From the NCBI RefSeq assembly GCF_001027105.1, contig NZ_CP011526.1, forward strand, positions 2,170,001 through 2,234,000: 64,000 bases of DNA. Direction: 5' to 3'. Source of the stretch: Staphylococcus aureus (GTDB lineage Bacteria > Bacillota > Bacilli > Staphylococcales > Staphylococcaceae). The notes beneath the pieces were generated by a model. It ran no database searches. It was not told where the DNA came from and was given only the letters and a program-made list of their open reading frames with translations. The position numbers were made by a program, and so were the translations under genes. Below, one piece after another: positions 35,373 through 47,771 of this stretch (position 1 is its first letter; every line of letters begins with the position of its first letter).

Positions 35373-36377
35373 TTATTCCGTTACTTTAATAACTTGTTTA
35401 CCAAAGTTATCGCCAGTAAATAAATTTTTAAATGCATGTGGCGCATTTTCAAAACCATCTTCAATGGTTACTTGTGACTGAATTTTACCTTCTTGAACCC
35501 ATGTTGCAAGCTGTTCACTAGCTTCTTTAAAAGCATTAGCGAATTCACTTACCAAGAAGCCTCTCATCATTACTTGCTTCTTAATAAGCGTACCTTGAAT
35601 ACGTGGTCCGATATCGGCTTCAGGATGATTATATGACGAAATTGCGCCACATACTGGTACACGTGCAAAACGATTTAAATGCTTAAATACTTCATCGCCA
35701 ACTGTTCCACCAACATTTTCAAAATAAACATCAATACCATCTGGTACTGCTTGTGCTAACGCTTCTGCAAAATCCTCTTTCTTATAATCAATACCAGCGT
35801 CAAAGCCCAGTGTCTCTGTTAAATAATTTACTTTTTTGTCGCCACCCGCAATACCTACTACACGGCAACCTTTAATCTTAGCAATTTGACCTACAACTGA
35901 ACCTACAGCACCAGATGCAGCTGAAACCACAACAGTATCACCGGCTTTAGGTTGTCCAATATCAAGCAGACCATGATATGCTGTTTGTCCTGGCATTCCT
36001 AAAACACTTAAATATAAATCAAGTGGTACATCTGTCGTTGGAACTTTAGTAATTTGATCCGCTTGGACATGATTAATGATTCGCCAAGGCAACATACCTA
36101 CAACGACATCTCCTTTTTTATAATCTGCGAGTGTCGAATCAATTACTTTTGCAACGACATGGCTAACAATCGGTTTACCAATTTCAAAAGGCTGTACATA
36201 CGAATCTGCCTTAGTCATACGTCCTCTCATATATGGATCCACTGAAATATACAGCGTTTGTACAAGTACACCATCGCTCTCAAGTTTAGGCGTGTCAATC
36301 TCTTCAATTTTGAATGTATCCTCTTGAGGCATGCCTTCTGGTATTTTGTTAAAAAGAATTTGTTTATTTTGCATCAT
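35373..36377 (-). CDS. NADP-dependent oxidoreductase, CurA/LTB4-dehydrogenase type
   Basis: 334 aa MDR-superfamily reductase. YISVDPYMRGRM (about 49-60), GQTAYHGLLDIGQPKAGDTVVVSAASGAVGSVVGQIAKIKG (about 132-172, NADPH-binding) and DVYFENVGGTVGDEV are the CurA/YfmJ group signatures. Members reduce alpha,beta-unsaturated carbonyl compounds. Start ATG after AAAGGTGATTA (the second Met is equally possible). It reads in the same direction as the neighbouring dehydrogenase gene but 233 bp away, so probably separate. Confidence 0.9.
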   Translation of the reverse strand: MMQNKQILFNKIPEGMPQEDTFKIEEIDTPKLESDGVLVQTLYISVDPYMRGRMTKADSYVQPFEIGKPIVSHVVAKVIDSTLADYKKGDVVVGMLPWRIINHVQADQITKVPTTDVPLDLYLSVLGMPGQTAYHGLLDIGQPKAGDTVVVSAASGAVGSVVGQIAKIKGCRVVGIAGGDKKVNYLTETLGFDAGIDYKKEDFAEALAQAVPDGIDVYFENVGGTVGDEVFKHLNRFARVPVCGAISSYNHPEADIGPRIQGTLIKKQVMMRGFLVSEFANAFKEASEQLATWVQEGKIQSQVTIEDGFENAPHAFKNLFTGDNFGKQVIKVTE

Positions 36378-36603
36378 TAATCACCTTTCTTTATTTGAAA
36401 CTTTTACTTATTTGTTACTTAAGCGTTAAGTTTGAATTGTGTCTTCGTGATGTCTGTATGCAAATACATTCTTAGTTGTTATATTTTGACTTAAGCACTG
36501 ATTCATTCATGTAACTTCAACCACATTATATTTGCTATAATCATAAATTTAAAATGTTACGACTTAGACATTTTATGGAAACTCTCAAACAATAGATAAT
36601 TTT

Positions 36604-36630
36604 TGAAAAGCTCTAATATTACAAGCTTTT
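36604..36630. terminator. Weak hairpin after the DUF915 hydrolase gene
   Basis: aaaagct / agctttt arms with an 11-base loop, 27 bases past the stop codon. Short stem, so low certainty. Confidence 0.35.
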
Positions 36631-36656
36631 TTGCCCCAGAAAAACTAGCAGTTGCT

Positions 36657-37541
36657 TTATTTTTTCCATAAGAAGTCGATTAACTCATTAGCAACATTTT
36701 CATTCTCATGAAGCTGACTATGTTGTGCAGGCTCACCTTCATATTTAGATTCTCGATAACTTTTCGGACTATTTCCCAGTAAATATTTTAATGATTTCGA
36801 AGAACTATTAGACACTCTGCCGTCTGAATGTGTACCATCTTTCAAATCCCCATAAATATTTAGCACTTCGATACCTTTACCTTTATAAATATCTTTTAGC
36901 ACGCGTAATTGCTGATAAGGTTGATTCATTCGACTTGGTTTACCATCTTTATCAACTGTAATTTCATTGACATCTTCATTCATATTTAAAACACCATTAA
37001 ATGTCCCTGCAATATTCACTTGTTTGTTTAACTGTGGCAGTGACTTGTCGTTACCATATGTCATCATATATTGTGCAAATGTTAAGTTCCCCATTGAGTG
37101 ACCGACAAAGTTGAATTTATCGAAATTGTATTCAGATTGTAACTTAGTCAGTACATTTTTAAACCACGCAGCATTCTTATCCAAATAGCCTTGTCTGTTA
37201 TTTTCAAGTTCAATTTTCACAATAGGATTCACTGCATCTTTTCTTAGTTTCCCTTTAAATGTCACTGCACCATCCTTTGAAACGTAAGCAGTGATGATAT
37301 CTTTAGTTACCCCTCTTTTTTCTGCTTGCTTCACCATAAACTTTTCAGAATTGGCACTACCACCAAATCCATGTAAGAACAATGTTGGAATTGGCTTTTT
37401 AACAAATTGCTGTTGTTGTATTTTAAATGTTTGTGCCTGTCGTTGACTAAACACCACCATAATAATAGAGCCTATAATAATAGCGACCGCTAACAATGTC
37501 GTAATAATTACAAAAATTTTCTTCACACTTTTAACTCCCAT
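36657..37541 (-). CDS. DUF915 alpha/beta hydrolase (membrane-anchored)
   Basis: 294 aa. An N-terminal hydrophobic segment (about 9-29) is a signal anchor. The alpha/beta hydrolase core shows the oxyanion strand PIPTLFLHGFGGSANSE and the nucleophile elbow FNFVGHSMGNLTF (Ser near residue 147). NIYGDLKDGTHSDGRVS contains the acid region and SQLHEN the probable catalytic His. The DUF915 group is a set of cell-surface hydrolases of unknown substrate. Single gene; start preceded by AAAGACATGAATG with a modest site. Confidence 0.85.
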   Translation of the reverse strand: MGVKSVKKIFVIITTLLAVAIIIGSIIMVVFSQRQAQTFKIQQQQFVKKPIPTLFLHGFGGSANSEKFMVKQAEKRGVTKDIITAYVSKDGAVTFKGKLRKDAVNPIVKIELENNRQGYLDKNAAWFKNVLTKLQSEYNFDKFNFVGHSMGNLTFAQYMMTYGNDKSLPQLNKQVNIAGTFNGVLNMNEDVNEITVDKDGKPSRMNQPYQQLRVLKDIYKGKGIEVLNIYGDLKDGTHSDGRVSNSSSKSLKYLLGNSPKSYRESKYEGEPAQHSQLHENENVANELIDFLWKK

Positions 37542-37743
37542 TCATGTCTTTTATATAAGTATAAAGGATGTGATTAAAAATGTCCTTTAGTTGATTTTGA
37601 ATACATCATTAACTTTTAAGATGACTTTGGAAAGTTGTCCGTTAACGTTTGTTAATTGATTGCTTCTTTAGCTTTCAATGGTGTGTCACCCATTGATTAA
37701 TATATAAATATGTATATGCATGTTTAATTTATCTCTTTCTATA

Positions 37744-37780
37744 AATAAAGACCTACCAGCACTCGACTGATAGGCCTTTT
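37744..37780 (-). terminator. Terminator of the lac operon
   Basis: Minus strand GGCCTATCAG / CTGGTAGGTC stem, TCGAGTG loop, TTTATTT tail; 11 bases past lacG. Confidence 0.8.
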
Positions 37781-37791
37781 AATATCTATAA

Positions 37792-40934
<3,143 letters not shown>

Positions 40935-40939
40935 TGTCA

Positions 40940-41251
40940 TCACCCTCTTTTATAAAATTCTAATAAATGCTTCATTAAATCTTTCAGTAAAATTGTTGTC
41001 ATTAAATGATCTTGACCATGCATCATCGTTACACTGTATGCAATATCATCACCTTGCGCTTCTTTAGCCAACAGGCTTGTTTGTGCTCTATGCGCTTCCG
41101 CAATGCAATTGTTTCCTTCTTCAATCAGTGCATCTGCTTTTGCAAAATCTCCAGCTTGAGCTGCTGTTAATGCTTCTAAAAACTTAGAACGTGCATCCCC
41201 TGCAAATGCAACAATTTCAAAACCTAATAATTGGACTTCTTCTCTATTCAT
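40940..41251 (-). CDS. lacF: Lactose-specific PTS component EIIA, LacF
   Basis: 103 aa all-helical EIIA of the lactose/cellobiose family. ISYSV-like active-site region is seen as [21 protein letters not shown], with the phospho-accepting His in MMHGQDH (about residue 78-82). Start ATG after AAGGGGATTAATGCT. 21 bases after lacD and overlapping the beginning of lacE. Confidence 0.96.
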
Positions 41252-41272
41252 AGCATTAATCCCCTTTTAAAC

Positions 41273-42253
41273 TTATTTTCTTTGTTTCCAAGATGTCGCA
41301 GTATCTTTTAATACTTTATTTAAGTCATCAATATTTTTGAAACCAGTTGTACGTAACCATTCACGAGCAGCATCTTCACCTTGTTCAATGTATACTTGAA
41401 CAGCACCAGACCATGTAGCACGGCCACAAAGTACCCCGTTGAATTTAGCACCAGCTTCGTGAGCAAATTTTAAAGTTTCTTGGAATAATTCCGCAGAAAC
41501 ACCAGCACTTAAGTAAATGTATGGTAAATGAGTTGCTGCATCTTGATCTTTAAAGTGTTGTGCCGCTTCCTCTTTTGTATAAACCACTTCACCTTCAGCA
41601 AAGCCTTCTACATATTTCATGTTTACTGGTACTTCAACTTTCAATACATCAACGTTAAAGCGTGGTTCTGAGAATAATTTCATTGCTTCGTTAACCTTTC
41701 TAGGCTTAACTTTTGCGAATTCAACACTACCGTTATCAGGAATGTTGTCATCGTATGTTAATACTTCTAAAAAGAATGGAATATCTTCTGCAACACATTC
41801 TGAACCGATTCTTTCAATGTATGCTTTCTTTTGAATGTTAATTTCTTCAGCATCATCAACATCATAGTAAAGTAAGAATTTAACAGCATTTGCGCCTTGT
41901 TCTTTTAAACGTTTTGCAGACCACTCTACTAAACAGTCAGGTAAACGACCTTTAGCGTTTACGTCATATCCAGTTTTTTCATAAGCAAGTAATAATCCAC
42001 AATCTTTGTTACGTGCATCTGAAGCTGGTAAACCATATTCAGGATCTAATAAAATTGAAGATGCATATTGTGTTAATTCTTCCGCAACTAATACTTTTAA
42101 TTGTTCAATTTGAGCTACAGTTGGTTCTTCAGTTTGATGTTTTGCCATCATGCGTTTTAAAGCACCACGTTGGTCAAATGCTAATGCAGAAATGATACCT
42201 TCGTTGTTACTTAATTGTTCAATTGATGCGATTTTTTGATTCGATTTTGACAT
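41273..42253 (-). CDS. lacD: Tagatose-1,6-bisphosphate aldolase LacD
   Basis: 326 aa class I aldolase (LacD family). The conserved [15 protein letters not shown]-terminal block and [11 protein letters not shown], whose Lys (about 205) forms the Schiff base, are visible, as is [12 protein letters not shown]. It cleaves tagatose-1,6-bisphosphate to glyceraldehyde-3-phosphate and dihydroxyacetone phosphate. Begins 3 bases after lacC ends. Confidence 0.96.
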
Positions 42254-42256
42254 TTT

Positions 42257-43189
42257 TTACACCTCTAAAACTTCAATTTGATTGAATAAATCATCATAAT
42301 TATTTAAATTGACATAACCTGTTTGTGCTTCTTGTGCATTCAGCATGCCTAAAGTATTGGCTTTTTTTAGTAAATCGTGGTCGTTTTCATGATTAAGAAT
42401 TGCTGAAGTAATTCCAGCAACTGTAGAATCACCTGAACCAACCGGATTTAATACACTTATTGTCGGAATATTCACTCTATAGAATGTATGATTGTGCTTA
42501 GCGAATGCACCTTGTGCACCTAAAGACACAATAATCCACTCAATCCCTTCGAATAAGGGTTGTGACACTGCCTGTTTCAAACTTTCTAAACTTTCATCAA
42601 GTGGCTGGTTAAGCAATTGATATAGTTCAGAAATGTTTGGTTTAATGACTGTAGGTTTGTATGGATTTTCCAAAACTGTTTGCAAAGTTGCACCCGAGCA
42701 ATCTAATATCACAGGCACACCTTTGTTTTGGCATCGTTCAATGATTTGTGCATAATAATCTTGATTTAATCCTTTAGGTAAGCTACCTGAAATAGCAACT
42801 GCTTCAACTTTTTCTAATAATTGTTCAAAATGTTTAATAAATCCTGCAGCCTCTTGATTATCAATCTCCGGTCCCTGCTCTAAAATTTCTGTTTGTTGCC
42901 CTTCATGTAAAATTGCAATGCAGTTTCGTGTTTCACCCTTAATGTTATAAAATGCATGCTTGATGTCGGCATGATCTAATTTTTTAGCAATAAATTGACC
43001 TAATTCACCGCCAATAAAACCACTCGCAAGGACTGGCTCACCTACTTGCGCAAGTACTCTTGTTACATTTAAACCTTTACCACCAGCTGTTTTACTTACT
43101 TCTTGAACACGATTAACATCATCTAATTTCAATGCTGTTAATGGGTATGAAATATCAACGGATGGATTTAATGTTAAAGTTAAAATCAT
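42257..43189 (-). CDS. lacC: Tagatose-6-phosphate kinase LacC
   Basis: 310 aa PfkB-family kinase. [10 protein letters not shown] at the N-terminus, [16 protein letters not shown] (about 36-51) and the C-terminal [12 protein letters not shown] (catalytic Asp near 250) are the family signatures. Phosphorylates tagatose-6-phosphate to the bisphosphate. 12 bases after lacB. Confidence 0.96.
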   Translation of the reverse strand: MILTLTLNPSVDISYPLTALKLDDVNRVQEVSKTAGGKGLNVTRVLAQVGEPVLASGFIGGELGQFIAKKLDHADIKHAFYNIKGETRNCIAILHEGQQTEILEQGPEIDNQEAAGFIKHFEQLLEKVEAVAISGSLPKGLNQDYYAQIIERCQNKGVPVILDCSGATLQTVLENPYKPTVIKPNISELYQLLNQPLDESLESLKQAVSQPLFEGIEWIIVSLGAQGAFAKHNHTFYRVNIPTISVLNPVGSGDSTVAGITSAILNHENDHDLLKKANTLGMLNAQEAQTGYVNLNNYDDLFNQIEVLEV

Positions 43190-43201
43190 ATGTGTCGTCC
43201 C

Positions 43202-43717
43202 TTAATCGTGGTATTCGCCTCTGTCCCATTTTTCTAAGAATTCATCAAAGAAATGTGGATCAGCTTGATCTGCATTGCTTGTTTCTAAATGTTTAATTTT
43301 AGCGATTAATTTTTTGTTCTCTTCAGTTGGTTTATATTCAGCATTAATAAATGCATCGATAATATCGCACATTAATAACTCACCTATAATACGTCCACCG
43401 AAGCCAATAACGTTCGCATTTAATTCTTCTTTAGCGTATAACGCTGATGTCATATCACGTACTAGTGCTGAACGAACGCCAGGTACTTTATTTACAGCAT
43501 TGTTAATACCAACACCTGTTCCACAAATACAAACACCTAAGTCTGCATTACCGCTAACAACTTGTTCGCCAACTTTTTTACCAAAAATTGGATAATGTGT
43601 TCTTGTGAAATCGTATGTTCCTACGTCAATGACTTCATGTCCTTTTGATTTTAAAAATTCAGATACACGCATTTTTGTATCTGTAACAATATGGTCGCAT
43701 CCTAATGCAATCTTCAT
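43202..43717 (-). CDS. lacB: Galactose-6-phosphate isomerase subunit LacB
   Basis: 171 aa RpiB/LacA/LacB fold. [13 protein letters not shown] at the N-terminus, [27 protein letters not shown] with the active-site Cys and [14 protein letters not shown] mark the family. Forms the heteromeric isomerase with LacA, converting galactose-6-phosphate to tagatose-6-phosphate. Starts 15 bases after lacA. Confidence 0.96.
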
Positions 43718-43732
43718 AGTAATTTTTCCTCC

Positions 43733-44161
43733 TTAGCACATTTTATTAAGCATATCTACGCGGATTTGGTGTCTACCACCATCGTATTTACCTTCAACAA
43801 AACCTTTAACGACATTTTTCGCTAATGTGTCTCCAACAATTTCAGATCCCATAGTGATCATTCTTGAATTGTTATGGCCTCTAGTCATATATCCAGAGCG
43901 TTCATCTGATACTTCAGCAGCAATCATGCCTTTGATTTTTGTAGCAACCATAAAGCTACCTGCACCAAATGCATCGATAACAATACCTAAGTTACCTTCT
44001 TGACTTTGAACATCTTTTGCTACAGCCAAAGTTGCATCAACAAAGTCAACTTCCTGTCCTTCTGTTACGTCAACAACATCATATTTATTGTCTAATAAGT
44101 ATGATTTGATGACTTCTTTTAATCGTTTGCCAGCTTCATCTGAACCAATAATAATCGCCAT
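43733..44161 (-). CDS. lacA: Galactose-6-phosphate isomerase subunit LacA
   Basis: 142 aa, same fold as Lac[19 protein letters not shown] at the N-terminus and [20 protein letters not shown] towards the end. The Cys found in LacB's active site is absent at the matching place ([15 protein letters not shown]), as usual for LacA. First structural gene; start ATG after AAAGGAGTCTTATT. The operon promoter and operator are about 110-170 bp upstream. Confidence 0.96.
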   Translation of the reverse strand: MAIIIGSDEAGKRLKEVIKSYLLDNKYDVVDVTEGQEVDFVDATLAVAKDVQSQEGNLGIVIDAFGAGSFMVATKIKGMIAAEVSDERSGYMTRGHNNSRMITMGSEIVGDTLAKNVVKGFVEGKYDGGRHQIRVDMLNKMC

Positions 44162-44241
44162 AATAAGACTCCTTTTTACTTTAATTTTGAAATACCTTTC
44201 TTAAAATGTGACATATTTATTTGTAGGTTATGAAAATCTTG

Positions 44242-44256
44242 AGAAAAGGCTTTCAA
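44242..44256 (-). promoter_or_regulatory. Candidate cre (CcpA) site in the lacA leader
   Basis: Minus strand TTGAAAGCCTTTTCT fits the cre consensus WTGNAANCGNWNNCW except for CC in place of CG. It lies 16-30 bases downstream of the -10 box, suited to a roadblock. One mismatch keeps this tentative. Confidence 0.45.
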
Positions 44257-44271
44257 TTTGATTACGTTTAA

Positions 44272-44330
44272 ATTATAAACATAAACAAACAATAAATCAA
44301 CATAATATGTTTATAATATGTTTGTTTATG
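44272..44330 (-). promoter_or_regulatory. lac operon promoter and LacR operators
   Basis: -35 TTGATT (44295-44300), 17 bp, -10 TATAAT (44272-44277). The 12-mer CATAAACAAACA (44280-44291) sits inside the spacer, and its exact inverted copy TGTTTGTTTATG is at 44319-44330. This pair is a good match to where the DeoR-type repressor LacR would bind, once over the promoter and once upstream. Confidence 0.75.
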
Positions 44331-44442
44331 ACGTATTTTCAAACAATAAGTGAACATTCATATTGTGGTGTTGTTTTAATTAGGTATTCGTCTGAAATTG
44401 TAGTAAAACTTTGTCGAGGTTCCCGTTGACATAAATTTGCAT

Positions 44443-44490
44443 AAAAAATAGCCCATAAATGAATGCAAATTCACATTCACTTATGAGCAT
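44443..44490 (-). terminator. Terminator of lacR
   Basis: Minus strand long stem GCTCATAAGTGAATG / CATTCATTTATGGGC with TATTTTTTAT tail; between lacR and the lac promoter, so lacR and lacA are separate transcripts. Confidence 0.8.
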
Positions 44491-44528
44491 ATAGATACAT
44501 ATTTTAACAATGCAGTTATACTTTTAAT

Positions 44529-45284
44529 TTAGTCGACTACTTCAATATATGTTTTAATCGTTTCTACTTTTTCTTCATCTTCATAGTCCATGACCACTGC
44601 AGTCAATTCGTTTAACTGACAAAATGATGTAAAATCTTCTTTGCCAACTTTCGTATGATCGATTAACAAGTATTTTTCAATTGAATTACTTAGTGCCAGT
44701 TGTTGCGTATAGGCTTCATCTAATGTAGATGTCATCACAGCACCTTTATTTACTGCGTTACTACTAAAGAACATCTTGCTAAATCTTAGTTTTTCCAACA
44801 TGGCGTTCGCCATTTCACCTACAAATGCTTCTGTAATATGGCGCATTTCACCACCAATTAAATAGACACGAAAATGTGCTGTTTGTTTTTCTAACAAAAT
44901 TTTATACACCGGCAAACAATTCGTAATAATTGTGAGCGTATGATGATTGACTTCTTCTGCTAATAGTTCCACTGTTGTTCCTGGTCCGAAAAACAAAGTA
45001 TCCCCATCTTCAATTAATGATGCAGCTTTTTTAGCTATAAATCGTTTTTCTGCAATTTGACGGGTATGTTTTTCTTTATGCGATATTTCTTTATACTGAA
45101 ATGTTGAATTACTGCGTGCACCACCATGAATCTTCGTTAAAATCCCTTTATTTTCCAATTCAATTAAATCTCTTCGAACTGTCATATCAGACACATTTAA
45201 ACCTTCGACGATTTCATTCGTTCTTATCGTGCCCTTTTTATTCACTAGTTTAGCAATTTCGTCCAAACGTTCATGTTTATTCAA
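44529..45284 (-). CDS. lacR: Lactose phosphotransferase system repressor LacR
   Basis: 251 aa DeoR-family repressor. Starts with TTG at 45284 ([18 protein letters not shown]), 10 bases after AAAGGAGG; an upstream in-frame start would add 12 residues with no site. The N-terminal helix-turn-helix ([28 protein letters not shown], about 18-45) is typical DeoR. The C-terminal sugar-phosphate sensor shows [17 protein letters not shown] and [13 protein letters not shown]. Tagatose-6-phosphate is the known inducer. Confidence 0.96.
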
Positions 45285-45534
45285 TGTAAAATTGCCTCCT
45301 TTATTTAGGCGATGGGTCATTATCCTTTATGTTTAGACATCAATTTTAATATACATGCTTATTCTATAATAAAAATTGCGTAAAAACTAATATAATTTAA
45401 CTGTTCGATTATATGTATAATTCATTTTTAAAAAGAACTGTTTAAACTGCGCTTTTGATAATCGTAAAATGAATATACTATAATAAAAGTAAAAGACGTT
45501 ATAAATCATTCATTATTTTGATGGGGTGTTTAAC

Positions 45535-46266
45535 TTGAAACATGATTTAGAGACACTAAAACATATTATAGATAGTTCGAATCGTATTACATTTTTTACA
45601 GGTGCTGGTGTATCTGTCGCAAGTGGCGTTCCAGATTTCCGTTCAATGGGTGGCTTATTTGATGAAATTTCAAAAGATGGGCTTTCGCCAGAATACTTGT
45701 TAAGCCGTGATTATTTAGAAGATGATCCTGAAGGTTTTATCAATTTCTGCCATAAGCGCTTACTATTTGTCGATACGATGCCCAATATCGTTCATGATTG
45801 GATTGCAAAATTAGAACGTAATCAACAATCTTTAGGTGTCATCACGCAAAATATCGATGGTTTGCACTCAGACGCTGGAAGTCAACATGTTGATGAATTA
45901 CATGGCACGTTAAATCGTTTTTATTGTAATGTATGTCATAAATCTTATACGAAGTCAGATGTTATTGATAGAACTTTGAAACATTGTGATAATTGTGGTG
46001 GTGCCATTCGACCGGACATCGTATTATACGGTGAAATGTTAGATCAACCTACCATCATAAGGGCATTAAATAAAATTGAACATGCTGACACCCTTGTTGT
46101 ACTAGGTTCATCACTCGTTGTACAACCTGCCGCAGGATTAATATCACATTTTAAAGGCGACAATTTAATTATTATCAATAAAGATCGAACACCTTATGAT
46201 AGCGACGCTACTTTGGTCATACATGACGACATGGTTTCCGTTGTAAAATCATTAATGACAGAGTAA
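45535..46266 (+). CDS. cobB: NAD-dependent protein deacylase (sirtuin, CobB type)
   Basis: 243 aa, starting at TTG (LKHDLETLKHIID), eight bases after GGGG; the in-frame GTG three codons upstream is inside the ribosome site. FFTGAGVSVASGVPDFRS (about 22-38), TQNIDGLHSDAG and the catalytic HGTLNRFYC (His about 126) are sirtuin motifs. A four-Cys zinc ribbon is formed by CNVC and CDNC. Removes acyl groups from lysines using NAD+. Followed by a strong terminator. Confidence 0.95.
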   Translation: MKHDLETLKHIIDSSNRITFFTGAGVSVASGVPDFRSMGGLFDEISKDGLSPEYLLSRDYLEDDPEGFINFCHKRLLFVDTMPNIVHDWIAKLERNQQSLGVITQNIDGLHSDAGSQHVDELHGTLNRFYCNVCHKSYTKSDVIDRTLKHCDNCGGAIRPDIVLYGEMLDQPTIIRALNKIEHADTLVVLGSSLVVQPAAGLISHFKGDNLIIINKDRTPYDSDATLVIHDDMVSVVKSLMTE

Positions 46267-46275
46267 TCAGTATGT

Positions 46276-46310
46276 AAAAAGCATTTCCCGAATGGTAGGG
46301 AAATGCTTTT
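46276..46310 (+). terminator. Terminator of cobB
   Basis: Stem AAAAGCATTTCCC / GGGAAATGCTTTT with a short loop, 10 bases past the stop codon. Confidence 0.9.
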
Positions 46311-46378
46311 AATTTTGGAGTTGCGTTTTTGGAATTTGGAGTTTGGTTTTCGGAATTCGACATTTGGAATTCAGAATT
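46311..46378. repeat. Short degenerate G/T-rich repeats
   Basis: Four versions of tttggaattt / tcggaattcg occur in tandem-like order. No ORF crosses them. Function not apparent. Confidence 0.45.
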
Positions 46379-46480
46379 ATAATGAGTGGAAAATTTTAAT
46401 TATTGCGTGTTTAATGACTTGGTTTTGTAGCGATTTTTATTTGATGAATTGTTTTTTTGTTTGATGTTGGGATGCTACTT

Positions 46481-46570
46481 TTAATGGTTTGTCATTTGTA
46501 AGATTAAAAATAAACATAAAATAAGTAGAAAAATAAAAGCTACGAATATTAAAAAATTAGATATCTTCAT
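46481..46570 (-). CDS. Possible 29-aa hydrophobic peptide overlapping the DUF3885 gene end
   Basis: ATG (46568-46570) lies inside the last codons of the DUF3885 gene, in another frame. The product begins MKISNFLIFVAFIFLLILCL and ends QMTNH, with one transmembrane segment. There is no strong Shine-Dalgarno, but termination-reinitiation coupling with the upstream gene is possible. Short hydrophobic ORFs arise by chance in AT-rich DNA, so this is only a candidate. Confidence 0.3.
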   Translation of the reverse strand: MKISNFLIFVAFIFLLILCLFLILQMTNH

Positions 46571-47165
46571 TATCAAATTCCGATATTAAATCATTATATT
46601 TTTCAGAATATCTTGCATAATCTTCATTATTATTAAAAGCTAGCCATAGACCTCTATCATCATATAAATGATATATTAAGTTTTTAGTATTGTTAATTAT
46701 ATATATTTCAGAATAATTATCATTCTGATTGATATTTGGAACTAACCCTTTAAAGTCTTGATTGGATATAGCTTTTAATAATTTTTTATATTTTATATCT
46801 TTTATGGAACACTTATATGAAAACTCCTCGCACAAAATATTATCATCCTTCTCCTTTTTATATTCTTTAAAGTAATACAATTCATCTATTGTTAACGATG
46901 TAAATTTTTTTATAACATTTGTTTTCTTATAAGGTTCACTATAAACATATACTACATGAACCAAATTTATAGAATCAGAAGGCGAAAACAAATCTTCAAA
47001 AATGTTTATTGCATTATCATATACAGCTAAAAAATAAGTATTATTGATAGTTTTACCGTCCTCCAAAAACTGGTATTTATCGCCACTTAAACTTAAATGA
47101 ATTGCGTTTTTTACCTTTCTAAAATTCAACTTTTTTATATCCAAATTATTTATATCAAAGCACAT
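46557..47165 (-). CDS. DUF3885-like protein, probable orphan immunity protein
   Basis: 202 aa, soluble, acidic (ends FDNEDI). The C-terminal block IYHLYDDRGLWLAFN (about 164-178) matches the hallmark of DUF3885 proteins, often seen beside polymorphic toxins. Twelve bases before its start codon lies the stop of a decayed toxin-like reading frame (47179-47475), on the same strand. That order, toxin tail then immunity gene, is the usual one. The gene is intact and has much lower GC content than the flanking sirtuin and reductase genes, which suggests acquisition. Function inferred, not shown. Confidence 0.6.
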   Translation of the reverse strand: MCFDINNLDIKKLNFRKVKNAIHLSLSGDKYQFLEDGKTINNTYFLAVYDNAINIFEDLFSPSDSINLVHVVYVYSEPYKKTNVIKKFTSLTIDELYYFKEYKKEKDDNILCEEFSYKCSIKDIKYKKLLKAISNQDFKGLVPNINQNDNYSEIYIINNTKNLIYHLYDDRGLWLAFNNNEDYARYSEKYNDLISEFDNEDI

Positions 47166-47178
47166 AATTTACAACACC

Positions 47179-47475
47179 TTATTCCCTTAAGATTTTTCCT
47201 TCTTTAGTTAAAGAAGCTATTCTTTTTCCTTTGTTATTTATTAACTTCCAATAAGAACCACCATGTGATTGCCCTTTATTTTTGGAAATAGTCCATTTAG
47301 TTTTTGAATCTCTCCAGGTAGGATTTTTCCCTTAAACCTTTTGAGTAAATTCACCAATACTCATCCCCTTATCATTTAACAAACTTTTATTAATGTTTTT
47401 GGTTATATTATGAGTCTTTACTGCTTTTAGATTGTAAAAATTATCGTCATAAATAGTGGCATTTTCCGAGATTCA
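47179..47475 (-). pseudogene. Decayed C-terminal domain of a polymorphic-type toxin
   Basis: Reading the minus strand, the frame from 47472 gives ISENATIYDDNFYNLKAVKT, then MSIGEFTQKV, a TAA (47332-47334), and GKNPTWRDSKTKWTISKNKG followed by QSHGGSYWKLINNKGKRIA and SLTKEGKILRE to a stop at 47179. The HGGSxWKL...KGKRIASLTKEGK end resembles toxin C-termini in contact-dependent or secreted polymorphic toxins. There is a stop at the 5' side too (47473-47475) and no start codon or delivery domain. Not expressed as a full toxin. Confidence 0.55.
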
Positions 47476-47552
47476 AATGGTACAAAGTACATTGTAATAT
47501 GCATAATGATACCTGTAATTAATGTAATAATAGAAAAGTGTATATATCTCAT
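47427..47552 (-). CDS. Possible 41-aa membrane peptide or truncated membrane-protein gene
   Basis: ATG at 47550-47552 follows AGGTGGCGAT. Product MRYIHFSIITLITGIIMHIT then MYFVPFESRKMPLFMTIIFTI, with two hydrophobic stretches. It overlaps the toxin remnant in another frame. May be the 5' end of a larger membrane protein cut off by the recombination that brought the toxin tail here. Confidence 0.35.
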   Translation of the reverse strand: MRYIHFSIITLITGIIMHITMYFVPFESRKMPLFMTIIFTI

Positions 47553-47691
47553 ATCGCCACCTGCTATACAACTTATTAAATAATTAATTCCAAGACATAT
47601 TAATTATCTAATTATAACCTTAGTTACGTTATTACATAATATAAAAATATATAATAACTTATTTGCTTGCTCCTTTCACTTTTTAAGAGTA

Positions 47692-47736
47692 AAAAATAAC
47701 CTGAAACATAGACTTTAACATCCAAGTTTCAGGTTA
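47692..47736 (-). terminator. Terminator of the aldo/keto reductase gene
   Basis: Minus strand AACCTGAAAC / GTTTCAGGTT stem followed by ATTTTTT; 35 bases past the stop codon. Confidence 0.85.
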
Positions 47737-47771
47737 GTGTAATGTAAATGATTTACTTTGTTATATTATGA

